A stretch of DNA of 33,644 nt from Tissierellaceae bacterium (GCA_018434075.1 JAHDQA010000102.1:1-33644); one strand, 5' to 3'. Shown: positions 1 to 8,257, counted from the first letter of the stretch. Notes: generated by a model from the letters alone, not told the origin. Translations and numbers: made by a program.

Positions 1-2
1 CT

Positions 3-77
3 TTCAATTACGAGATTAAATCTCAAGGAGAAAACGAGTACACTCTATCTAATAACAATATTATACAGCAAACCTGA
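3..77 (+). CDS. Possible 3' end of an upstream gene (partial)
   Basis: An open frame runs from the window edge to a TGA at 75-77 and gives about 24 residues ending in NNNIIQQT. The composition (Asn, Glu, Gln, Ile rich, no rare codons) looks like real coding sequence of this genome, and one of the other two frames stops within 20 bases. It is too short to assign to a family. Between its stop and gatC (78-149) I see only a weak TAGGTT/AACCTA inverted repeat and the gatC ribosome binding site, and no convincing promoter. Confidence 0.3.
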   Translation, partial: FNYEIKSQGENEYTLSNNNIIQQT

Positions 78-149
78 ATAATACTTAGTCGAAAAAGGAT
101 TATAGGTTACCTTTAACAACCTAAATACATTATATAAGGAGTAAGTGCA

Positions 150-434
150 ATGATAACTAAAGAAGAGGTCAGAAATATTGCTCAAATTGCGAAGTTGAAA
201 TTTAATGATGATGAATTAGAGAGTTTTACAGAAAAATTTTCTCTAGTTTTAGATTTCGTTCATCACATAAATTCTGTTGACACAGAGGGCGTTGAACCTT
301 GTTATGGAATTAGTGATGAAAATGGTTTTTTCAAAGAATATGATATAGACCAAACTCTCAACAGAGAAGAAGTCCTTAAAAACACAACTGAATCAGAATA
401 TGGTTACTTCAAAATACTCAAAGTAGTTGAATAA
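150..434 (+). CDS. gatC: Asp/Glu-tRNA(Asn/Gln) amidotransferase subunit C
   Basis: This is the small subunit of the GatCAB amidotransferase, which turns misacylated Glu-tRNA(Gln) or Asp-tRNA(Asn) into Gln- or Asn-tRNA in the cytoplasm. GatC wraps around the GatA-GatB interface and stabilises the complex. The 94-residue length is normal. The N-terminal helix has the family pattern (ITKEEVRNIAQIAKL) and a central VEP segment lies near residue 47. The ATG at 150 follows an AAGGAG ribosome site (137-142). The gene sits 13 bases before the gatA ATG and heads the gatCAB operon. Identity is secure because of both sequence and context. Confidence 0.95.
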   Translation: MITKEEVRNIAQIAKLKFNDDELESFTEKFSLVLDFVHHINSVDTEGVEPCYGISDENGFFKEYDIDQTLNREEVLKNTTESEYGYFKILKVVE

Positions 435-447
435 AAGGGGTGTAGCA

Positions 448-1887
448 ATGGATATAACTAGTTTAAAATCATGGGAATTGAGAGAAAAAATACTTAAAAA
501 AGAAATATCTTCTTATGAAGTAACCGAAGCTTTTTTAGAGAAAATAGACGAAGTTGAAGATGAAATCAACGCTTTTATAACAATCGATGCGGAAAGAGCA
601 TTAGAGTCAGCAAAGATAGTTGATCAAAAGATCATGGAAGGCAAGAAAGTCGGAATTTTAGCTGGACTTCCAGTAGCCATAAAAGATAATATAATGACAA
701 AGAATTTGAGAACTACTTGTGCTTCTAAAATGCTTGAACACTACGTTCCTCCATATAATGCAACTGTGATAGAAAAGATTAGAATAGAAGATGGAATTAT
801 TATAGGTAAAGCAAACATGGATGAATTTGCCATGGGTGGATCTACAGAAACATCATATTTCGGACCAACAAAAAATCCTAGAAACAAATCAGTCGTTGCT
901 GGAGGATCGTCGGGAGGCTCTGCTGCTGCAATAGCTGCACAAGAAGCTGCATTTTCTTTGGGAACAGATACTGGAGGGTCAATAAGGCAACCCGCAAGTT
1001 ACTGTGGTGTCGTTGGGGTAAAACCAACATATGGCCTAGTTTCTAGATACGGAGTTGTACCGATGTCGAATTCATTAGATCAAGTTGGGGTTTTTGGAAA
1101 AGATGTAAAAGATGCTTACATCGCACTTAAGAGCATAGCTGGTTTTGATCCGCTTGATGCAACATCTTCCAAAAAATACAGCTTAGAAGATATTAACTTT
1201 GAAGAAATATCGTTAAAAGGTTTAAGAATAGCATTGCCTAAAGAATACGACGAACTCAGAGTAGAGGGAGATCAAAAGATAAGAGAGATTTTTGAAAACA
1301 AATTAAGGGTTTTCGAGAACAATGGCGCAATTATTGAGTATGTTTCATTGCCTTATTTGAAATACGCGTTGGAAACTTATTACTTGATTTCTACCGCAGA
1401 AGTTAGTACAAATCTATCTAGATTTGATGGAATAAGGTATGGGCATAGAGCATTAGAATATAATACATTGGATGAACTTTATATAAACTCTAGAACTGAA
1501 GGGTTTGGAGAAGAAACAAAGAGAAGAATCATGATGGGAACATATGCTCTTTCTCAAGGCTATAAAGACGAGCATTATAAAAAAGCACTAAAAATAAGAA
1601 CTCTTATCAAAGACGATTATGATAGAGTTTTCCAAAATTTTGATGTGATTTTATCTGTCACATCCCCTATACTGCCATTTCCATTTGATTCAGTAATCAA
1701 TTCTCCGGTGGATATGTACAAAGCTGATACTTACACAGTTCCAGTCAACCTAGCTGGATTATGTGCCATAAGTGTTCCAATGGGCGAAGTTGATAATTTG
1801 CCAGTAGGATTGCAAATAACGGCAAATAGGTTTAATGAGAAGAAGTTATTTACCGCAGCTTATGGTTATGAAAGGAGTGCTAAATAA
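448..1887 (+). CDS. gatA: Asp/Glu-tRNA(Asn/Gln) amidotransferase subunit A
   Basis: GatA is the glutaminase/amidase subunit that frees ammonia from glutamine and channels it to GatB. The protein of 479 residues carries the amidase signature. The Ser-cisSer-Lys catalytic triad is visible as Lys79 (AIKDN), Ser154 in GGSSGGS and Ser178 in GTDTGGS, the same numbering as in characterised GatA enzymes. I chose the ATG at 448 because AAAGGGGTG (433-441) is well placed before it. The in-frame TTG at 427 would overlap gatC and add seven residues that the family does not have. Its stop shares one base with the gatB start, so the two are translationally coupled. Confidence 0.96.
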   Translation: MDITSLKSWELREKILKKEISSYEVTEAFLEKIDEVEDEINAFITIDAERALESAKIVDQKIMEGKKVGILAGLPVAIKDNIMTKNLRTTCASKMLEHYVPPYNATVIEKIRIEDGIIIGKANMDEFAMGGSTETSYFGPTKNPRNKSVVAGGSSGGSAAAIAAQEAAFSLGTDTGGSIRQPASYCGVVGVKPTYGLVSRYGVVPMSNSLDQVGVFGKDVKDAYIALKSIAGFDPLDATSSKKYSLEDINFEEISLKGLRIALPKEYDELRVEGDQKIREIFENKLRVFENNGAIIEYVSLPYLKYALETYYLISTAEVSTNLSRFDGIRYGHRALEYNTLDELYINSRTEGFGEETKRRIMMGTYALSQGYKDEHYKKALKIRTLIKDDYDRVFQNFDVILSVTSPILPFPFDSVINSPVDMYKADTYTVPVNLAGLCAISVPMGEVDNLPVGLQITANRFNEKKLFTAAYGYERSAK

Positions 1888-3317
1888 TGAGCTATAAAAC
1901 TCTTGTAGGTCTTGAGATACATGTTGAACTGATGACGGAAAGAAAGATGTTTTGCAATTGCAAGAATGAATTTGGAGCTATGCCAAATACAAATGTTTGC
2001 CCAGTATGTTTAGGACTCCCAGGAGCATTGCCAGTCATGGACAAAGAAGCTGTGGAGTATGCGATAATGGCCGGTATAGCATTTAATTGTGAGATAGATA
2101 GAACTATTATTATGGACAGAAAGAGCTATTTCTATCCAGACTTGACTAAAGGATATCAAATATCACAATCTGATTTTCCTCTATGCAAAGGTGGATTTTT
2201 GGAAATAGACTCAGAAGAAGGTGCTAAAAAAATAAGGCTAGAAAGAATTCACATTGAGGAAGATACAGGAAAGCAAATTCACACAGACAATGGAACAACG
2301 TTATTAGATTTCAATAGAAGCGGCGTTCCTTTAATAGAGATTGTCACAAAACCTGATATAAACTCAGCAGAAGAAGCGAGACTGTTCTTAGAGAAGTTAA
2401 AGAATACTATCAAATACATCGGAGTTTCAGATGTAAAGATGGAAGAAGGCTCTCTAAGATGTGATGTAAACATAAATGTAATTGATGAGGAAAATAATAT
2501 CAAGTCTAATATTTCAGAGATTAAAAACTTAAATTCATTTAAATCAGTAGTTAAGGCGATAGAGTATGAAGAAAAAAGGCATATTGAATTGTTAAATAGC
2601 GGGAAAAACACAGAGAAAGAAACTAGAAGATTTAACGAACTTACTGGTGAAACTATCTTAATGAGGAAAAAATTCCAAGCGTCAGACTATAGATATCAAT
2701 TTGAAGGAGATTTAACGCCAATACATCTGTCAGATGATTGGATAAAACAGATAGAATCGTCTATGCCAGAATTGCCAGATCAAAAGAAAAAAAGATTTAT
2801 TGAACAATACAAAATTACTGAATACGATGCATCGGTATTGACCCAGTCAAAAGAATTATCCATCTTTTATGAAGAACTAGCAAGTCTTATAGGTGACTCC
2901 AAATTAGCTGCCAATTGGATTATGACAGATGTCTTGAGAAGATTAAAAGAAGAAGACAAAGAGATATCAGAACTAAATTTAACTGCGCAGTCATTAGCAG
3001 AATTATTAAACTTTGTTAAATCAGGTAAAATCAACAACAATACTGCTAAAAAAGTTCTTAGAGAAATGTTAGAAACTAATGAAACTGCAACCTCTATAAT
3101 CGAGAAACATGGACTAATACAAATTAGTGATGAAGATGAACTTGAGAGGATAATAGATGAAGTAATAAGTGAAAATCAACAATCTATTGAAGATTTTAAA
3201 AATGGCAAAGACAGAGCATTAGGGTTTTTAATGGGACAAATAATGAAAAAGACTAAGGGTAAAGCTAATCCCAACACTGCTAATAAGATACTAATAGACA
3301 AAATAAATGGAAATTAA
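1887..3317 (+). CDS. gatB: Asp/Glu-tRNA(Asn/Gln) amidotransferase subunit B
   Basis: GatB binds the misacylated tRNA, activates the side-chain carboxylate with ATP and receives ammonia from GatA. The 476 residues include the N-terminal kinase-like 'cradle' (VGLEIHVEL at residues 8-16) with a zinc-type cysteine cluster (CNC at 23-25 and CPVC at 38-41). Further on are HIEEDTGKQ and the C-terminal YqeY-like tail domain that grips the tRNA elbow. The start overlaps the gatA stop (TAATG) and is served by AAAGGAG at 1871-1877. The stop codon lies inside a perfect inverted repeat that probably terminates the operon. Confidence 0.96.
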   Translation: MSYKTLVGLEIHVELMTERKMFCNCKNEFGAMPNTNVCPVCLGLPGALPVMDKEAVEYAIMAGIAFNCEIDRTIIMDRKSYFYPDLTKGYQISQSDFPLCKGGFLEIDSEEGAKKIRLERIHIEEDTGKQIHTDNGTTLLDFNRSGVPLIEIVTKPDINSAEEARLFLEKLKNTIKYIGVSDVKMEEGSLRCDVNINVIDEENNIKSNISEIKNLNSFKSVVKAIEYEEKRHIELLNSGKNTEKETRRFNELTGETILMRKKFQASDYRYQFEGDLTPIHLSDDWIKQIESSMPELPDQKKKRFIEQYKITEYDASVLTQSKELSIFYEELASLIGDSKLAANWIMTDVLRRLKEEDKEISELNLTAQSLAELLNFVKSGKINNNTAKKVLREMLETNETATSIIEKHGLIQISDEDELERIIDEVISENQQSIEDFKNGKDRALGFLMGQIMKKTKGKANPNTANKILIDKINGN

Positions 3318-3333
3318 ATTTCCATTTATTTTG
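3299..3333 (+). terminator. Terminator-like inverted repeat over the gatB stop codon
   Basis: A perfect 17-base inverted repeat with a single central base (3316) spans the last gatB codons and the stop. The right arm ends in a T-rich run (TTTATTTT). The stem is AT-rich with only three G:C pairs on each side (including the outermost C3299-G3333), so its strength is uncertain. Its position at the end of gatCAB, before a gene with its own ribosome site, supports a terminator role. Confidence 0.6.
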
Positions 3334-3363
3334 ATATTATATAAAATGATAGGGGGGGTTAAA

Positions 3364-4614
3364 ATGACTAAAAAGAGAAGCTTAACCACTAAGATTTTAA
3401 CATCATTGGGACTGGGACTGATTGTTGGCATAATTGTATATCAATTACCTAGTTCAACGTTTAAGGAAACCATTCTCATCAATGGAGTATTTCAGTTTTT
3501 AGGACAAGCTTTCTTAAGAGCAATCATGATGGTGGTTATACCATTGGTATTTGTTTCACTAGTAAATGGGGCTGCCAACATGGGAGATGTTAAGAAATTG
3601 GGAAGAGTTGGAGTAAAAACCATTTTGTTTTACCTTACAACAACTGCATTGGCTGTAACACTAGCTTTGGCATTAGGTTATTTCTTAAAACCTGGATATG
3701 GATTAAACATGGGCAGCATTTCTTCTGTCGAAGTGACAATAGCCGAAAAGACACCGCTTATACAAGTACTCTATGAGATGATACCTAACAATGTGATAGC
3801 TGCTATGGCTAATGGAAATATGCTTCAAATAATCATATTTGCATTAGTTACAGGAGTAGCTCTGTCTTTATTGGGAGATAGGGCAAAGACAGTGTTAAAA
3901 TTATTCGACGAACTCAATGAAGTTGTAATGAAATTGGTAGAAATTGTAATGCTATTTGCACCTTTTGGGGTATTTGGCCTCATCGCTAAGACTTTCTCCA
4001 CTGCTGGATATTCTGCGATGATACCTTTATTAAAATTCATATTGGTCGTGTATTTAGGCCTTGTAATACATATGGCTGTTGTATATGGGTCGCTTTTAAA
4101 AGGTCTAGGTAAATTAAGCATAACAAAGTTTTTCAAAAAATTTTCACCCGCAATGTTTGTGGCATTTTCCACTGCAAGCAGTTCCGCTACAATTCCATTT
4201 TCACTTGACATATGTGAAAATAAAATTGGCATATCCAAAGATATTGCTTCATTTACTATACCTTTAGGGGCGACAGTAAATATGGATGGTACTGCAATAA
4301 TGCAAGGGGTAGCAGCATTTTTTGTAGCGCAAGTTTACGGCGTAGACCTTTCATTTTCTGCTATGTTAACTATAGTTTTAACTGCGACATTAGCGTCGAT
4401 AGGTACAGCTGGAGTTCCAGGTGCAGGAACGATTATGCTGTCCATGGTACTTCAATCTGTAGGGTTGCCGCTCGAAGGCATTGGACTTATTATGGGTATA
4501 GATAGAATAGTAGACATGGGGAGAACTGCAGTAAATGTTACTGGGGATGCAGTATGTACCACAATTATTGCAAAACAAGAGAACGAACTGAATGAGGATA
4601 TATTTAATTCTTAA
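3364..4614 (+). CDS. Dicarboxylate/amino acid:cation symporter (GltP/GltT-like, DAACS family)
   Basis: This is a membrane carrier that couples cation gradients to uptake of glutamate, aspartate or C4-dicarboxylates. The 416 residues show the fold's key elements: the serine-rich hairpin HP1 (STASSSATIP), the NMDGT motif of TM7, the glycine-rich HP2 (GVPGAGTIM) and the TM8 substrate motif with Asp384, Arg387, Thr388 and Asn391. The arginine is typical of acidic-substrate carriers; neutral amino-acid carriers usually replace it. The ATG at 3364 is preferred over the in-frame ATG at 3307 because the latter lies in the gatB terminator and adds no family-like sequence. The ribosome site is an unusual run of seven G (3352-3358), five bases before the start. 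Confidence 0.9.
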   Translation: MTKKRSLTTKILTSLGLGLIVGIIVYQLPSSTFKETILINGVFQFLGQAFLRAIMMVVIPLVFVSLVNGAANMGDVKKLGRVGVKTILFYLTTTALAVTLALALGYFLKPGYGLNMGSISSVEVTIAEKTPLIQVLYEMIPNNVIAAMANGNMLQIIIFALVTGVALSLLGDRAKTVLKLFDELNEVVMKLVEIVMLFAPFGVFGLIAKTFSTAGYSAMIPLLKFILVVYLGLVIHMAVVYGSLLKGLGKLSITKFFKKFSPAMFVAFSTASSSATIPFSLDICENKIGISKDIASFTIPLGATVNMDGTAIMQGVAAFFVAQVYGVDLSFSAMLTIVLTATLASIGTAGVPGAGTIMLSMVLQSVGLPLEGIGLIMGIDRIVDMGRTAVNVTGDAVCTTIIAKQENELNEDIFNS

Positions 4615-4639
4615 GAAGCTGATTTTCAGCTTCTTTTTT
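4613..4639 (+). terminator. Rho-independent terminator after the symporter gene
   Basis: A 10-base stem (AAGAAGCTGA / TCAGCTTCTT) with a three-base loop is followed by a T run. It begins at the stop codon of the symporter gene. Confidence 0.85.
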
Positions 4640-4680
4640 ATGTGCAAAAGAGTATATATATTTCCAAAGGAGGAATGTAT

Positions 4681-4985
4681 ATGAAAAAACTTAAAATAGA
4701 TTTTTTTCATGATGTTCTAGAGCTTGGCGCTATGCGCTATCGCCTAGGTTAAGGCAATTATGTGCTAGAGATATTGGCTTAAATGAAAAAGAATTTGATA
4801 GATTGTTAAGTGATGAAAAGACAAAGCAATTAGTTGAAAAAGATTTAGAGCTTGCTAGAGCATGGGGAATAACAGGTGTTCCAAGCCTTGTAATAGATGA
4901 AAGATACCTAATATCCGGGGCCCAGAAAAAAGAATATTTAAGAAAACAGTTGATAAGCCTAGCAAACCAAGAGAATATTTTATAG
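4681..4985 (+). pseudogene. Broken DsbA/FrnE-family thiol oxidoreductase gene
   Basis: A good ribosome site (AAAGGAGG, 4666-4673) and ATG start a reading frame beginning MKKLKIDFFHDVL, the usual N-terminus of FrnE-type DsbA-fold oxidoreductases. It stops after 23 codons. A different frame then continues as AWRYALSPRLRQL, where the family has CxWCYxxSPRLR. One base is lost in the codon of the first catalytic Cys, and the second Cys codon now reads CGC (Arg). After LRQL the sequence jumps straight to the C-terminal family region (CARDIGL, then WGITGVPSLVIDERYLISGAQ-like sequence), so about 100 central residues are missing. The 60-residue open frame at 4803-4985 is only this C-terminal remnant. 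No oxidoreductase activity is possible. Confidence 0.85.
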
Positions 4986-4995
4986 TAGATAAAGT

Positions 4996-5075
4996 CTCCT
5001 CTAAAATTGTTTTAAATTACTTAAATATACAGAAAATAATACGATATATAAAGTATGATAACAATTTAGGAGGAG
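4996..5075 (+). promoter_or_regulatory. Inverted repeat that could mask the chemoreceptor ribosome site
   Basis: CTCCTC (4996-5001) plus AAATTGTT (5004-5011) are complementary to AACAATTT (5060-5067) plus GAGGAG (5070-5075), with a 2x2 internal loop. The right arm contains the chemoreceptor Shine-Dalgarno sequence. In a transcript that reads through from upstream, the structure would hide the ribosome site. A transcript starting at the predicted sigma-D promoter inside the loop would lack the left arm. Confidence 0.45.
5022..5047 (+). promoter_or_regulatory. Sigma-D (flagellar sigma factor) type promoter for the chemoreceptor
   Basis: TAAA (5022-5025), 15 bases, then ACGATAT (5041-5047) matches the flagellar/chemotaxis sigma consensus TAAA-N15-CCGATAT except for one base. 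Transcription would start near 5053-5056, leaving a leader of roughly 30 bases before the ATG at 5083. Confidence 0.65.
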
Positions 5076-5082
5076 TATATTT

Positions 5083-7119
5083 ATGGACTTAAAGAATCAA
5101 GAAACAAAAAAGAAAAACAAAGGCATCAAATTCAAATCACTAAGCAACAGAGTTAGAGTGATTATGATAGTTGTTACGGTGTTTTCACTACTTGTATCAG
5201 GGGTAGCAAGTTACTATATTTCTAGTTCGAAATTAGAAGATCAAATAAAATCTTCAAGTTCTCAAACATTAGAATATGTAAATTTGAGTATAACTAACTA
5301 CTTGAAGGAAATTGAAGACATGATGTTGCTTTTATCTCAAAACCCGTTCACTTTAAGCTATTTTGAAGATGAAACACAATATGATAATCTCTTAAAAGAA
5401 ATGGAAAAAATAAAAAACATAGACCCTAACATATTGTCGGTGTATTTTGGCACAATGGACAAGAGAATGCCTATTTTCCCAGTTGAGCCACTTGATGACT
5501 ATGACCCAACAGTAAGAGATTGGTACATAACTGCAACTGAGAATAAAGAAAAAGTGAATTGGTCTGAGCCATATCTAAACTACGTTGAACAAGGAGATGC
5601 ACAATTAATAACTACAGCAGCTAAGGCCGTTCAAAAAGATGGGGTGATAGTTGGAACTGTTGGAGTAGATATAGATTTAAAAGTATTTACCGATCAATTG
5701 GTAAATTTAAAAGTTGGTGACTTGGGAACAATTTTCATAACAGATAACAACGGCTTAAATTTAGTCTATCAAGACAAATCAAAGATAGGAACAAATACAA
5801 TTGGAGAAAGACCAAATTCTAAAGAAATATTTTCTAGCAAGGCTGGAATTGTTGAAAGTAAAGATGAAAATGGTAAAAGCGTATATTACTCATACACGAC
5901 AAATGAAAAAACTGGTTGGAAGATAATAGCACAAATCCCCGCAGAGGAATTTTTGTCAAAGACAAGACCTATGCTTTATACAACAGCCATTACGATAATA
6001 ATAGCGATAATCATCACTGGAGTAGCTGCATTTTTACTCGGGAAATATATATCAAAGAATGTTACAAAATTGAGATTGGCATTCAAAGAAGCTTCTAATG
6101 GTAATTTATCAATTGAAACAGACATACAAACTCAAGACGAGTTTAGAGAACTTTCAGATAGCTTCAATAGCATGATAAAGAATATAAAAAAGACAATAGA
6201 AGGAGTAAAAGAATCTTCTGATACTGTACTTAAAACATCTGACTTAATTTACGATATGACAAAAGAAGTTAATTCAGCTATGAATGAAGTAGCATCAACT
6301 ACTTATGAAATAGCTAGGGGAAGTGAAGAACAAGCAAACGACATCGATAAAAACTCTGAAAACATTGAAAAGCTATCCAACACTTTAGATAGTCTAGTTG
6401 ACAGTATAACTAAAATAAACGAGCTAGTGCAAAACTTAGATTCTCTAGGCAACAATGGACTGGAACAAGTTGATCTATTGGAAGATAGAGCTCTTAATAC
6501 TGAAAAATCATCACAAAATGTAAATAAAATAATAAACGAAGTCAAAGAGAATGCTAAACAAATAAATGTGATTACAGACACGATATCACAAATAGCAGAA
6601 CAGACAAACTTGTTAGCTTTGAATGCCGCTATAGAAGCTGCTCGAGCTGGAGAATCAGGCAGGGGATTTTCGGTCGTAGCTGAAGAGATAAGAAAATTAG
6701 CTGAAAAATCGTCCAATGCAACCAAAGACATAGCAAAATTGATCCAAAATGTAAATAATAGTTCAAACTTAGCAGTTGATGCTATGGATGAAGCTACAAA
6801 CGCAGTAAATGACCAAAAGAATTCAGTTGAATTTACTAAGAGAATATTCAATGAGATCAAAGTTTCACTTGACTTATTAAGAGAGAAAATGAATATAATC
6901 GCTGACGAAACTGTGACTATTGAATCCAACAAAAATGAGATATTGGATAACACACAAAGCATTTCATCTGTATCTCAAGAAATTAGCGCAAGCACAGAAG
7001 AACTCTCTGCCTCTACACAAGAAGTCACGGCAGTTACTAGCAATTTCTTGGAGTATGCCGATAAATTAAAAGGATTGGCAAGTGAATTAAGTAAATTAAT
7101 AGAAATATTTAAGATTTAG
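5083..7119 (+). CDS. Methyl-accepting chemotaxis protein with dCache sensor
   Basis: This membrane chemoreceptor signals to CheA/CheW and the flagellar motor. The 678 residues are arranged as TM1 (about 25-46), an extracellular dCache domain (about 50-295), TM2 (about 299-320), HAMP (about 321-375) and a cytoplasmic coiled-coil signalling domain. Its conserved hairpin tip is at 505-529 ([18 protein letters not shown], then GRGF). Within the sensor, Tyr140, Arg145, Trp147, Tyr148, Tyr164 and Asp196 fit the pattern known for amino-acid-binding dCache domains, so the ligand is probably an amino acid. The start has a strong AGGAGGAG site. The gene stands alone between terminators, and a sigma-D-type promoter lies upstream. 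Confidence 0.95.
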   Translation: MDLKNQETKKKNKGIKFKSLSNRVRVIMIVVTVFSLLVSGVASYYISSSKLEDQIKSSSSQTLEYVNLSITNYLKEIEDMMLLLSQNPFTLSYFEDETQYDNLLKEMEKIKNIDPNILSVYFGTMDKRMPIFPVEPLDDYDPTVRDWYITATENKEKVNWSEPYLNYVEQGDAQLITTAAKAVQKDGVIVGTVGVDIDLKVFTDQLVNLKVGDLGTIFITDNNGLNLVYQDKSKIGTNTIGERPNSKEIFSSKAGIVESKDENGKSVYYSYTTNEKTGWKIIAQIPAEEFLSKTRPMLYTTAITIIIAIIITGVAAFLLGKYISKNVTKLRLAFKEASNGNLSIETDIQTQDEFRELSDSFNSMIKNIKKTIEGVKESSDTVLKTSDLIYDMTKEVNSAMNEVASTTYEIARGSEEQANDIDKNSENIEKLSNTLDSLVDSITKINELVQNLDSLGNNGLEQVDLLEDRALNTEKSSQNVNKIINEVKENAKQINVITDTISQIAEQTNLLALNAAIEAARAGESGRGFSVVAEEIRKLAEKSSNATKDIAKLIQNVNNSSNLAVDAMDEATNAVNDQKNSVEFTKRIFNEIKVSLDLLREKMNIIADETVTIESNKNEILDNTQSISSVSQEISASTEELSASTQEVTAVTSNFLEYADKLKGLASELSKLIEIFKI

Positions 7120-7141
7120 AGCTAGATTATCTAGCTCTTTC
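7118..7141 (+). terminator. Terminator after the chemoreceptor gene
   Basis: A 9-base stem (AGAGCTAGA / TCTAGCTCT) with a three-base loop overlaps the chemoreceptor stop. The following T tract (TTCTCATT) is interrupted, so termination may be incomplete. Confidence 0.65.
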
Positions 7142-7200
7142 TCATTATATAAGTGTATAATAACTTTATGATCATTAATAAGCATAAGGAGGAGTAGACA

Positions 7201-8196
7201 TTGGAAATTGGCAAATTACCAAATGAAGTATTAGAACAGATAGTCTTAAATAATATTAAATATAAAAGAGAAGAAGTTCTAATGGGCTCCAAAGTTGGTG
7301 AAGACACAGGAATTGTTGACTTTGGCGATGATTATTGCGTTGTGAGCACAGATCCAATAACAGGCGCTACAAAAAATCTAGGCAAACTCGCTGTGCATGT
7401 AACTTTAAATGATGCTGCAACTAAGGGAGCCGAACCTGTAGCATTGCTGATAACACTTTTATGTCCAGTTGGAATATCAAAAGAAGAAATAGACTTAATA
7501 ATGCAAGAAGCATCTGATGCTGCAAAGGATGAAAAAGTCGAAATCATTGGAGGACATACGGAAATAACAGATGCTGTAAATAGAACAATTATAAACTCAA
7601 CGGTTTTAGCCAAGTTAAAAAAAGAATATTTGCCTAACTATGAAAATATAAAGATAGGTGACAAATTGATCGTCACTAAATGGCTAGGATTGGAAGGAAC
7701 TAACATATTAGTAAACGAGCTTGGAGAGAAAGCTTTTGAGATTTTAACCAAAGAGGAAATCGAACTATCTAAAGAGCTTATCAACAGCATATCCGTGGTA
7801 AAAGAAGGGACAGTTGGAATAAAAAATGGAGCTTTGTACATGCATGATATAACTGAGGGCGGGTTATATGGGGCTATTTGGGAAGCTTCAAACGCAACAA
7901 AAAAAGGAATCAGAGTTTATCAAGATAAATTCCCTGTATTAGAAGCCACAAGAAAAATATGTGATGCATTTGAGATAAACCCATTTAAGCTGATATCAAG
8001 CGGAAGCATGCTTATGATAGTTCCCAGTGAAAAATCAGATGAATTAATTCTTTCATTAGAAAAGGAGAATATATTGGCAACTTGTATTGGAGAAATAACA
8101 GAAGAAGGGATAGTTTCAGTAACAGGAGGGGTAGAAAACCCAATAGATTCTCCAAAAAGCGATGAACTTTATAAAGCTCTTAAAAAGATAAAATGA
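7201..8196 (+). CDS. AIR synthase-related (PurM/HypE-like) protein, function unknown
   Basis: The 331-residue protein has the ATP-binding fold of PurM, HypE, ThiL and SelD. The N-terminal half has the acidic metal/ATP segments (GEDTGIVDFGDD, STDPITGATKNLG, NDAATKGAEPVAL, GGHTEITDAV) and the C-terminal half the AIRS_C pattern (MHDITEGGLYGAIWEAS, ISSGSMLM). It starts with TTG at 7201 after GGAGGAG. HypE carries a conserved PRIC-like tail with a reactive Cys. This protein ends in KALKKIK, so it is unlikely to be HypE, and no hydrogenase genes are nearby. The substrate is not predictable from sequence. It seems to be a single-gene unit. Confidence 0.75.
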   Translation: MEIGKLPNEVLEQIVLNNIKYKREEVLMGSKVGEDTGIVDFGDDYCVVSTDPITGATKNLGKLAVHVTLNDAATKGAEPVALLITLLCPVGISKEEIDLIMQEASDAAKDEKVEIIGGHTEITDAVNRTIINSTVLAKLKKEYLPNYENIKIGDKLIVTKWLGLEGTNILVNELGEKAFEILTKEEIELSKELINSISVVKEGTVGIKNGALYMHDITEGGLYGAIWEASNATKKGIRVYQDKFPVLEATRKICDAFEINPFKLISSGSMLMIVPSEKSDELILSLEKENILATCIGEITEEGIVSVTGGVENPIDSPKSDELYKALKKIK

Positions 8197-8228
8197 TGTT
8201 ACATTATCATTACAAATTGCTAAATTGC

Positions 8229-8257
8229 TTGAAAGCTGCATATTAAAGTGATATATA
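8229..8257 (+). promoter_or_regulatory. Candidate sigma-A promoter for the amidase gene
   Basis: TTGAAA (8229-8234), a 17-base spacer and TATATA (8252-8257) lie about 55 bases before the amidase ATG. The -10 box is only a moderate match, in an AT-rich region. Confidence 0.4.

Noticed and set aside
101-121. TAGGTT/AACCTA hairpin before gatC as a regulatory element
   Set aside because: There are only six pairs with a nine-base loop, which is frequent by chance, and no known element matches.
427-447. TTG start for gatA 21 bases further upstream
   Set aside because: It overlaps gatC and ignores the well-spaced AAAGGGGTG before ATG 448. With ATG 448 the catalytic residue numbering agrees with known GatA.
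3307-3363. Longer symporter reading frame from ATG 3307
   Set aside because: This start lies in the gatB end and terminator hairpin without a ribosome site. ATG 3364 has a purine-rich site and gives the normal family length.
4803-4985. A 60-residue open frame as an independent small gene
   Set aside because: It is the C-terminal remnant of the DsbA-family pseudogene that begins at 4681. The TTG start has no ribosome site.
6303-6962. A 219-residue open frame on the minus strand
   Set aside because: It lies wholly inside the chemoreceptor gene, antisense to a conserved signalling domain. It has no ribosome site, is Ser/Leu/Phe rich as expected from reversed coding sequence, and has no recognisable domain.
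7201-8196. HypE hydrogenase maturation protein
   Set aside because: The C-terminal Cys motif needed for carbamoyl transfer is absent and no hyp or hydrogenase genes are nearby.
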